Of a stretch of DNA of 62,000 bases, positions 10,022 through 19,063 are shown piece by piece. The notes below the pieces were generated by a model. The model worked only from the letters and a program-made list of their open reading frames with translations, ran no database searches and was not told the origin of the DNA. This DNA is from Apostichopus japonicus (Eukaryota; Echinodermata; Holothuroidea; Aspidochirotida; Stichopodidae), in contig NC_092577.1 in assembly GCF_037975245.1 (NCBI RefSeq), positions 21,974,398 to 22,036,397 on the forward strand, written 5' to 3'. Each line of letters starts with the position of its first letter. Within the stretch, counting starts at the first letter, position 1. Made by a program: the position numbers and the translations under genes.

Positions 10022-12354
10022 ATGCTGTGTTTGAAATGTCTAAATGAGGTCAGTGGAGGAATAAAACAATTACTGAACCATTTGAAATATTATCATCAAA
10101 TCTCTGCTGGAACATCTACCAGGATAGTTTGTAGCCAAAATGGCTGCACAGACACATTTTCCTACACTTCGTCATATAAAAGGCATCTATTAGCTATCCA
10201 TGAAATACTGGTTACGACAGAAGGTTCTGCTGATGAAGCAGAAGATCATTTTGAGTTGCCGCCTGCAAAACGAAGAAACAACTCTTCAGATGAGGATAAC
10301 TGTGTCCAGCACCCAAATGAACATACTGATGAAACTGCTGATGACATATTTGAAAGTGTTGCTACTTTTAATACAAATATGAAGGCTTCAGCTGTGTCAT
10401 TTTCTTTTGTTGAAAAAGTAATATCTGAAGTTGAATTTTTATTTGCTGCAGTTGTAAATAGTCTCCAGAAAGATGTAAATGAACTTTTGAAAGAGATAGA
10501 TGAAGGTAATCTGCCATCCAAGCAAAAAACTGCAACAGTTGTACAGGAACTTTCATTTGTAACACTGACAGTGCCTCTGGTCGAGTAAAGCAAATGCAGG
10601 CATCAGACTCATTTCAATATGTTCCAGTTCAAATACTTTTGAAGAAACACCTGAAACAACCAGGTATTATGAATGCCATTCTTGAGAGAGAAGTCTCAAA
10701 AGATGGTGCAGTAATAGAATCATACATGGATGGGAGCTGCTACAGTGATAGGACAATACGCCACGATGGAATACCTATTCCTCTTCTTTTATATAATGAT
10801 GATTTGGAAAGTGGAAATCCATTAGGTTCGAAGAAAGGAATTAACAAGTTGAGCATGTTTTATCTGAGTGTTCTTTGCTTACCTACCAGGCTTCAGTCCT
10901 CACTGAATAATATTTTGTTAGTTGCATGTACTAAGTCTCTCCTTGTTGCCAAATATGGAATTGATAGTATCCTCTCATGTTTGATTGAACATTTAAAGAA
11001 ACTTGAACAGTCAGGTATTGAACTGTTCTGTGATGACTACAAGGGAAAAGTATGGCCTTTTTTGTTTGAAGTTATAGGTGATAATTTAGGTCTTCACCAG
11101 ATGCTTGGATTTTCTGGGAGCTTCAGCGCAAATTATTGTTGCCGTTTTTGAAAGGAGTGAAAGAAACAATGAGGAAAAGTACTGTAGAAGACAGATGCAT
11201 TCTAAGAACAAAGGACAACTTTGCCTGTGAGAAGGTCTTGTTAAAAGTTTCACAAACAGGTGTAAAACGATCCTCAATACTGAATCGTTGTATCGTTGTA
11301 TTACCATGTTACTGACAATCAGCCCCCTGATGTTATGCATGATTTCTTAGAAGGTGTTATACCATTTGAAATCAAACTAATTGTAAATGCCTTCATTGAA
11401 CAAGGTCTTTTCACTATTGAAGAATTCAATAACCGACTTTCATCATTCAACTATGGCTATGCTGACGAAATATTACTTGCAGCTCTTAAGAATCCACACG
11501 GCTCAAGTGGTCAAAAAGCTGCCCAGGTTAAGTGTTTAGCCGTGTATTTACCTTTCATCATAGCTTATCTTATCGAGGAAACATCCGATCACTGGGAACT
11601 GTTTTTATTACTTCTTGATATATACACAATTGTGACTGCACCAAGCATCACCATTGCAGGCACGTATTATTTGAAAGCATTGATACGTGATCACCATAAA
11701 CTGTTTTTACACCAAAACAACACTTTATTGTTCACTACCCACGACTCATTCATGTACTTGGATCTCTGGAACAGTATTCTAGTATCAGGAAAGAAGGAAA
11801 ACACAAATGCTTTAAGAGGTGGGCTCGTGCATGCAACAATTATCAAAACATAGCAAAAACTTTGGCCAATCGTCATCAACAAGAACAGAGTCATTACTCT
11901 TTTATGAGAGATCCCATTGATTCTGACTCAATTGTTAAAAACCAAGTTCCAGTGAGGCTAACTTCACTGCCTGAAATAAATCTACTTTGCCAGTCCTTAA
12001 ATTGTTCGCATGACTCCACAATAATTTTAAGCTGGATGCATTGAACTCTCAAGTTATGAATTAAGGCCTAGCTCCTTGCTGCTTACTCACTGGGATGACG
12101 ATGGTCCAAAGTATGCAGAAGTGGAGAAAATCTTAGTCGGGGGGGGGGGGGGAAATGTATACTTATTACTTCAGTCCTGGAGATTAATAGCTTATAGCAG
12201 ACACCAACATGCATTTGCTGTAGAGAAATCAACTGACTCTCCTGTTTTGCTAAATGTGAAAGAGTTGCTGTCAACAAGACCATATCATCTAGTCAGGAGC
12301 CAATGTGAAGGTGATATGCATTGGTATGTTATACCAATGTTCAACCTAGTCTGA
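10022..12354 (+). pseudogene. C2H2-finger transposase-like gene, frameshifted
   Basis: The first frame (10022-10588) has two C2H2-type fingers, CLKCLNEVSGG... and CSQNGCTDTFSY...H....H (CX4CX12HX4H), then an acidic linker. The second frame (10594-11151) has the blocks PIPLLLYNDDLESGNPLGS and LNNILLVACTKSLLVAKYG. After another shift near 11150 comes a third (11296-11853) with PPDVMHDFLEGVIPFEIKL. The tail continues as FKRWARACNNYQNIAKTLAN (from about 11810) and 12076-12354, which ends in WYVIPMFNLV. From memory, this block order defines a large multicopy family in cnidarians, fish and echinoderms that is probably a DDE-type transposase; I cannot assign the superfamily with certainty (EnSpm/CACTA-like is one option). 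At least four frame breaks make it inactive. A 14-G run at 12139-12152 lies inside its frame. Confidence 0.65.
12139..12152 (+). repeat. Poly-G tract (14 G) inside a coding remnant
   Basis: Fourteen consecutive G bases interrupt the 3' part of the transposase-like remnant and read as glycines between KILV and NVYLLLQSW. The flanks look conserved and coding, so the run is probably an expansion or an assembly-prone homopolymer, not original sequence. Confidence 0.85.
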
Positions 12355-12529
12355 TGTGGTAGGTATATAAAGGGATTAATAAAGGTTACAAAAGAAAGAT
12401 ATAAACCATACACCTATATTTCTATGAGCATTTTCATTTGTTTGATACGAAAGCACATTTATCCCCTCCGTATTGATGTATTTTGTTTGATTTGTTGTTT
12501 AAAACAGTTCCACCCGTGTGCTGTTACAG

Positions 12530-12765
12530 TCCCTGTGACTCTACCCACACTAGAGGAATTTACATCCTCAGATGAAGTGGGTCTACCAACTTCATTCCTG
12601 TCTTACAATCTTGATTCTGCCAGTACTAGCACTGCTGATTCTGACCTAGACGATGATTGCAACGAACCACTAAGCAAAAGTAGTCCTATTCTCCCAATGC
12701 AAGCCAAAGGTGCCACTGCCAGTCCTGTTCCTCCAACTCTAAAACGGCGTAATGCCTACATGTTT
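12530..12765 (+). CDS. Exon: Ser/Asp/Pro-rich linker of the SAM-containing gene
   Basis: The acceptor is CTGTTACAG at 12521-12529; an alternative AG at 12506-12507 would break the phase with the SAM exon. The donor is TTT|GTGAGT at 12766. The frame encodes VPVTLPTLEEFTSSDE, then a Ser/Asp-rich stretch (SASTSTADSDLDDD) and a Pro-rich, basic end (PVPPTLKRRNAYMF). It looks disordered and fits an inter-domain linker. It starts with two codon bases and ends in phase 0, matching its neighbours on both sides. The upstream intron (9967-12529) is almost entirely filled by the transposase-like pseudogene in the same orientation. Confidence 0.6.
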
Positions 12766-12917
12766 GTGAGTATAAATAATTACTGGTGTAATATTTGATT
12801 GTTAACTAATTCAAAATCAGCTGATAGGGACATGCTATGCTACCAATAACATTTTTACCAAATGTCACCCTCTTAATTTAACACATGGTGCATTAATGTC
12901 ATTTACTGTCATTGCAG

Positions 12918-13060
12918 GATGCGAGGAGAATTTTAGCAGAGACCCATATTGGGAGAAATGTGATGAGGTTCATTGAAGCAAATGGTTTTTTAACTAAAAG
13001 GGAGAGACACAACATGGTGTCCATCTTGGCTGGACACCTGATCACTAACCACGGACCAAA
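12918..13060 (+). CDS. Exon: helical conserved block, first part
   Basis: Acceptor CATTGCAG and donor AAA|GTAAGG. The frame encodes DARRILAETHIGRNVMRFI followed by EANGFLTKRERHNMVSILAG and HLITNHGP. The pattern 'L..R.R...V..LA.HLI....P.PS' recurs in many multicopy invertebrate and fish proteins, often together with SAM domains or transposon ORFs; its function is unknown to me. The exon starts in phase 0 and ends with two codon bases (AA), which the next exon completes to AAT (Asn). Confidence 0.65.
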
Positions 13061-13375
13061 GTAAGGAATTCATGTTTGTTGGAGCCGTGAATATTTACCT
13101 CTCTCATCTCAGTGGCAAAGCCAGATGGGAGGGGCTGGGGCTACACTGCCTACCCCAACAGAACTGTTCAGGGCTCACATAGGGACCGAAAGATCTTTAG
13201 CAAAAGATAAGACAAACTGGAGCAGGCTCAGAAAGTAAACGGTTTGTTACCCTCGCTGTTTGTATTTATATCACTTTGTCTTGGTATGTTTTGTGGAATT
13301 AATGAAGTTGTGAATTCATACTTTCGTCCGAGCATTTTCTGTACGTAAATTTGTGCCGTTTTCATTTCTTTGCAG

Positions 13376-13463
13376 TCCAAGTTCTTTTGAGAAGTCCGCC
13401 TTAGCACAAAGTGTGGTCAACAGTTTCCTTTCATTAGAAGATCCAGATGGTGTGACTGGCTTT
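13376..13463 (+). CDS. Exon: helical conserved block, second part
   Basis: Acceptor TTCTTTGCAG and donor TTT|GTAAGT. The frame encodes PSSFEKSALAQSVVNSFLSL followed by EDPDGVTGF. In related proteins the 'ALA..IV..FP.L.D..G..GYE' pattern follows the previous block directly, so the splice order is supported by homology as well as by phase. It ends in phase 0. The next phase-compatible coding exon in the same orientation is at 22196, after 8.7 kb that is almost entirely two transposon insertions. The first codon there is Glu, which would give the expected G-F-E. Confidence 0.6.
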
Positions 13464-13882
13464 GTAAGTACCATGCAAAACTGTACCATCTTTGACTTTT
13501 CTTTGTTGCCACCACTTGAAGTACACCAATTGATAGCACATTTTGAATAATAGCTTCTCATTTGAAAGGAAGGGAGAGTCCTTTGCAACATTAAAACTAA
13601 GTTGACATCACCAACTTTAGGAAAAGTGGAATACAAACTTATATTTTATCAAAGTAGAAAACTTTTGGTGTAAATTTTAAGAACGTGTAATCAGTCGTTG
13701 GCTTTCGTGGAGTGCAGACGTGTTTTTTTGCTCTCGCTCTCCATATACTACACTGTACTATATTAACCTATACTGTATTGCACTGTACTGTACTGTGCTT
13801 CCCGCCAGGCGGGCGTGTTATTTTCTGTTAGTACGTGCGTGCGTGCTTACAGGCGTTGTTTTGTTTTCAACATATTGTTCTT

Positions 13883-14626
13883 GGGTCATTCCGCCTCAAA
13901 TCAACCAATTTTCTGAAAAGTTCCCAGGTGACCCCCTCAGAATTAGATGAAATTTCATCAGAATGATTGAGTATGTCCCAAATGAACACATACAAAAAAT
14001 TAAAATCATACTCCATGTCGTTTTCGAGATATGGCCCGTTGAAATTTGGTCGTTGCGGCCATTTTGCTCGTTTGCGATTCGCAAAAAGTGACTTTTGTGA
14101 TATTTTCCGACTTTGAAAGTTCATAATTCAGCCTTTGTATCAGGTAGAGAGCTCAAATTTGGTATTCTATCTTACTTCTTGCCAAAATTTATGAATCTGC
14201 ACTCAATTTAACTGTATCTCCTTTATTTTTCTGGTTATGATCACCCAAAGTAGGCACTTTATTCTGTCAAAAATGTTTTTTTGTGATTTTTAAGGTCACC
14301 CTGTATCCACATGAGAGGTCACATGAATCCTATATTCCTTGGGTATTATCTATGGTTGCATGTCTATACCCATAAGCAATTATAAGCCCACCAATGCATT
14401 AATTAAGAAATGGCATGGGCCCAAAGTTGGCTCCAGCCAGAAAAAGGTCAAAAAGACCCCACCCTTCTTGACCCCGGTTGACCCCGCGATCAATTGAAAC
14501 ATTGATTGAAATTTACACCAGTTAAATATATATATCTACTTGTACATCAAATTTCAGCTTTGGCACTCAACTCCTTCATGGTATGGTGGCAATTTGAATA
14601 TTAGACGTTTTTCGCACATTTTTTAA
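13883..14626 (+). repeat. Left terminal inverted repeat of the 4-kb element
   Basis: 744 bp, colinear in reverse complement with 17149-17887 and with only scattered differences. It includes the shared words GTTGCGGCCATTTTGCTCGT and GATCAATTGAAACATTGATT. Confidence 0.85.
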
Positions 14627-14950
14627 CAACTCTGTACACTAAGTTAATATCATACAGTGTATTTCAAGTTTGAAGCTTGTGTAATGTATTTTTTGCAGTT
14701 AGAAAAAAGTTTTTATTATTGTTTTTAGAAATGGGTTGATTATGCATGTATTCCACTGCAATACATGATCACTTCAGTTAACCCTCCAATAGGCTGGTCC
14801 CTCATACTGTACCTGTAGTGCCTCAAAATCTCCCATAACACACAACACAATTTGGAGCCTTATATACAGTAGTATACAGTACTGTTGTAGAGTTTTTGTA
14901 GAGAAACATGGATTAAACCACACAATACAATTTAAATCTGCCAGTACTTA

Positions 14951-15530
14951 AAAGAATAGTCCAGGTCAAAATTTCTTTGTGATGTTTAAAAGAGGAACAT
15001 AATCCAAGCATTCTGGTGAAATTTGCATTCAATTCCTATGTACCTTTTTTGAGATATTGACAGTTGAAGTTGCCACCTTTTGGTACTAAAAGTGAACTTG
15101 GAGCAAACGGATTTGACGTCATTGTTGCACTATGATAACTAAAGCTATTTTTTTCTTTAAAATTTATGTCTAATTTTATACTCCACAAGTGGATGCTTCC
15201 ATAATGTTAATGTACCATAGGTATTGGTATTTTATAATCTTCACATCCCCTTTAGACAAACTAGTATTCCTATCCAATTAAGGTCAAATCAATAGACTGA
15301 AAAATACAGAAAAAGGAAAACATTATTTGTCAGTGTGCAACTGTGACATTACACCTGTTTGCTTCAAGTTCACTTTGGTACAGTAGAATATCAGATAACT
15401 TCAACTGTCAATATCTCAAAAATTGAACATACTGTAGGAATTGAATGCAAATTTCACCAGAATGCTTAGATTATGTTCATTTTTAAGATACAGTATATCA
15501 AAAAGAAATTTTGACCTGGACTTTTCTTTT
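14951..15530. mobile_element. Nested MITE (~580 bp) with ~150-bp inverted repeats
   Basis: The left arm starts AAAGAATAGTCCAGGTCAAA and the right arm, in reverse complement, starts AAAAGAAAAGTCCAGGTCAA. The shared arm continues through AAGCATTCTGGTGAAATTTG, CATTCAATTCCTA and GAGATATTGACAGTTGAAGT. There is no coding frame. It sits wholly inside the larger inverted-repeat element, so it inserted later or was carried as internal sequence. Confidence 0.75.
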
Positions 15531-17148
15531 TAGACTCGTGTCTGTCTTACTGCTGTCTGGCTTTAAAGCAGCATTTTGCATTTGGTCACCGTTTTCCATT
15601 TTTTTACAAGTCCATCAAGTTTTTTACATATATCAATCACAAAACAGCAAACTAAGATATTAGCCCATTTTTTCCTGTCAAAAGCGTTAATTGGCGAGTA
15701 ATTAAGGACATTTGTAGATAATGTGAAAAGTGTCCTCTGACAAATTACACATTTCATATTAATCGCATCTATACAGTTCCCCCAACCCACTAGTTTGAAC
15801 TCAACCAATCAGAGATGCAGGTTTAGTTTGAGCCATTGCTAAATATAGATTCAAAAACGTCGAGTTGGTAACTTGTTACAACCAGCGAGCTGGTACTCTA
15901 ACAACTCCCTGGTTCAACTGCCATAGACAATCTACACAAATCAAGCATGGTGTTGTATTACATATCGATCAATGACGTTCGTCGCTTTTAAATATTCATA
16001 TATGGGTGAGGTTTATTGGGATCCCAACGGAAAATATCTTCGAGAAATACAAAGTTAAAAGTTGTAAATTTTTCAACTTTTATGCCACCATTTGAAGTAA
16101 GATTTGAATAGATAAGCTAGTTATGTATGTCATTATGGCATCGAGGAATCAGTGAGGTTGAAAAAAAACATAGAAAAGGACGCAAAATGCTGCTTTAACC
16201 TAACCCAGTCCCCTTTTTTTCCCCCTCATGCTATACAAACACTGGTAACTCATTTGTATAAACCTTTTGAACAATATCACCTGTGTGTCACATGTAGACA
16301 CTACATTCTAGAACAATACTACCAGTGTGTCACGTGCAGACACCATCATAAACTATAGCAGGAATAAGATCTCATCATATTTTTATACCCATTGATGTTG
16401 GAAAGATTGAGAAGCTGTGACTCTCCAATGACCAACCACTGCAAAATTGTGCCCATTAGAGACCATGCAGAGGAGAGAGAATCCATTTCTGCTAATATTC
16501 AACCTCGGGCTGACACGAAAGAGTACCAACCAAGCGTTACATCGCTGGAATGTACGACAATGAGTGGTACATTGGTATATAGTGGAAATTTCAGAGGAAG
16601 AAAATGATGTCTTTGTGAAGTTAATGAAACAAACCAAGAACTCTGATGCACTTCCTTGGCCACAAAACACCCACAATAATTGTTGGATACCATTCTGAGC
16701 TATTATTTGTGTCATCAGTGCTCCAGAGTTACAGGGACATGGAAGCAGCCAGTACACTCTTCCTCATGAATACTTAAAACACCATTCCAACCAAACTGCA
16801 AGCATTCATCAAGTAAACAAATTACAGTAAAGTGTGCTAACTTGTATATTAAGCCACACTGCAAGCATTCATCAAGTAAAAGAAATTAAAGTGTGCTAAA
16901 CTTGTTTTACTTGTATATGGACATCCATGTGTGGTAAGAAAACTGTAAGGACATTGAAGCATTGAGAGTTGTGACAGAACCAGTAATTTACATGTGCGTG
17001 AATCATTAATGATGTGATTAAATGTCATTAATTTGACCTAAAACAATTTGTTATGTTACATTTTGATTCAGCTGACTGAAACAAGGATACAATGATCATA
17101 TCACTCATTATTATACTATGATTACATGACAAATATATAAGCTTGAGA

Positions 17149-17887
17149 TTAAAAAATGTGCGAAAAACGTCTAATATTCAAATTGCCACCATACCATGAA
17201 GGAGTTGAGTGCCAAAGCTGAAATTTGATGTACAAGTAGATATAATATATATATTTAACTGGTGTAAATTTCAATCAATGTTTCAATTGATCGCGGGGTC
17301 AACTGGGGTCAAGAAGGGCGGGGTCTTTTTTACCTTTTTCTGGCTGGAGCCAACTTTGGCCCCATGCCATTTCTTAATTAATGCATTTGTGGGCTTATAA
17401 TTGCTTATGGGTATAGACATGCAACCATAGATTATATCCAAGGAATATACGATTCATGTGACCTCTCATGTGGGCACAGGGTGACCTTAAAAATCACAAA
17501 AAACATTTTTGACAGAATAAAGTGCCTACTTTGGGTGATCATAACCAGAAAAATAAAGGAGATACAGTTAAATTGAGTGCAGATTCATAAATTTTGGCAA
17601 GAAGTAAGATAGAATACCAAATTTGAGCTCTCTACCTGGTACAAAGACTGAATTATGAGCTTTCAAAGTCGGAAAATATCACAAAAGTCACTTTTTGCGA
17701 ATCGCAAACGAGCAAAATGGCCGCAACGACCAAATTTCAACGGGCCATATCACGAAAACGACATGGAGTATGATTTTAATTTTTTGTATGTGTTCATTTG
17801 GGACATACTCAATCATTCTGATGAAGTTTCATCTAAATCTGAGAGGGTCACCTGGGGACCACTGGTTGATTTGACATGGAATGACCC
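17149..17887 (-). repeat. Right terminal inverted repeat of the 4-kb element
   Basis: 739 bp; the reverse complement matches 13883-14626 along its whole length. The low divergence between the two arms argues that the insertion is not very old or that the arms are homogenised by gene conversion. Confidence 0.85.
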
Positions 17888-17960
17888 TCTTGCTTTACTG
17901 TCATTACTTTTGTTTTGGTTCGTTTCTTGCTCCTCCGTGGCCTAGCCACCTTGCGGTATC

Positions 17961-18961
17961 ATGGCGTCGCGCCGTGATAGCCGTATTGTTAAGTTAACTT
18001 TTACCGGTGAACAAGCGGTTCCACCGGTGCAAGTGTTCAGTATTTTGAAGAGTAAGGGTGTTGCGGTTCCTGGAGAGGTTGACGCTTTGCAGGCTCTCCA
18101 GGGTCGTAACACGTATGACTTACGGTTCACCAGTGATGTGACCCGGCAGAAGGGTGTCAAGTTGCTGAGTAATGTCGATGGTTTGACAGTTACGCCATAC
18201 GAACGTTCCGTATGGGTAACTGTCATCCACGTAGGACAAGAGGTGCGTCAGGAACTTGTCGCAACTGTTTTAGGTCGGTTTGGGGCTGTCAAGGCTACCA
18301 AAATGTGCTCCTACGCACAGGCCCCTGGGGTTTTGAACGGGCACCGAAAGGTTCGGATTGACCTAAAGCAGGACATTCCCTCCTTCCTGTTTATTGCAGG
18401 GCATAAAGCCCACGTACGTTATCCCGGTCAGCCCGCACCTGCTTCAGGTGTGGAGAGACCGGGCACGAAGCCAAGGGCTGCCCAAACAAAAAGTGTGGGC
18501 GCTGCCTTCGTCTCTGGCATGATACCTCTGCTTGCCCAAGCGAAGTTGTGTGCTCACTCTGTGGGAAGGAGGGACATGTTTTTCGCGCTTGTCCCTCCTC
18601 TTAAGTCGCACAGTTCTGACGCACCTACTGCCTTGGAGGAAGCTCCACGCAAGGAGGGGGAACCGGGTAAGGATTCACCTTCCGCACCTGGTTCACCCTC
18701 CCCCGTAGTTGCAGACCCTAACCCCGTGCCCGCACCGAGAAAGTCGCCACCAGCTTCCCCAACAACTCGTCCAGTTCCGTCCCCAGTCCGCCGCCGGTAT
18801 CGCCAGATCCGGAGACTCTGTCCGACGGCGACTCCGGGGACTCGGTAGTCATCGGGTCTCCCGAGGCTCTGTCTGACAGCGACTCCGGAGACTCGGTGAT
18901 CGTAGAGCCGAAACGTGCCACCGGGACGAGCTGGTACGACGAGATGGGGAACCCTCTCTAA
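17961..18961 (+). pseudogene. LINE ORF1: nucleic-acid-binding protein with three CCHC knuckles (frameshifted)
   Basis: Starts MASRRDSRIVKLTFTGEQ. The N-terminal part has an RRM-like feel (RKVRIDLKQDIPSFLFI). After one frameshift near 18425, three CX2CX4HX4C zinc knuckles are readable: CFRCGETGHEAKGC, CGRCLRLWHDTSAC and CSLCGKEGHVFRAC. The C-terminal tail is rich in Ser, Asp and Pro (SDSDSGDSVIVEPKRA) and ends early at 18961, whereas the 24.9-kb copy continues through an acidic end to a stop 20 bases before ORF2. ORF1 proteins of this kind coat the element RNA. This is the only copy in the window that retains the ORF1 start. Confidence 0.75.
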
Positions 18962-19063
18962 AAAGGTCGGCCTCAAGCGACGACTGAGACGACGATATGT
19001 CGTCTAGAGGGCATTCAAGCTTACAGAATCGTCGTCGGCGTAGTTTTGCCTGATTGCCATCTC

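Larger units (their letters stand above)
13883..17887. mobile_element. 4.0-kb foldback-type DNA transposon with ~740-bp terminal inverted repeats
   Basis: The segment 13883-14626 is an imperfect inverted copy of 17149-17887. Left end: GGGTCATTCCGCCTCAAATC; right end (reverse complement): GGGTCATTCCATGTCAAATC. The inner edges both read TTTTCGCACATTTTTTAA. The same four bases TCTT flank both outer ends (13879-13882 and 17888-17891), consistent with a 4-bp target-site duplication. The 2.5-kb interior has no transposase frame, so the element is non-autonomous. It lies in an intron of the SAM/P2X7-tail gene model and carries a second, nested inverted-repeat element. Confidence 0.85.

Noticed and set aside
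16383-16757. Coding frames in the spacer of the 4-kb inverted-repeat element (both strands)
   Set aside because: Overlapping short frames on both strands with no transposase motifs.
13883-17887. LTR retrotransposon
   Set aside because: The terminal copies are inverted, not direct, and there is no primer-binding site or polypurine tract.
18554-18976. Minus-strand ORFs opposite LINE ORF1 and ORF2 (here and at 19331-19885, 27704-28168 and elsewhere)
   Set aside because: They mirror the GC-rich LINE coding strand; the plus/minus frame with endonuclease and RT motifs is the real one.
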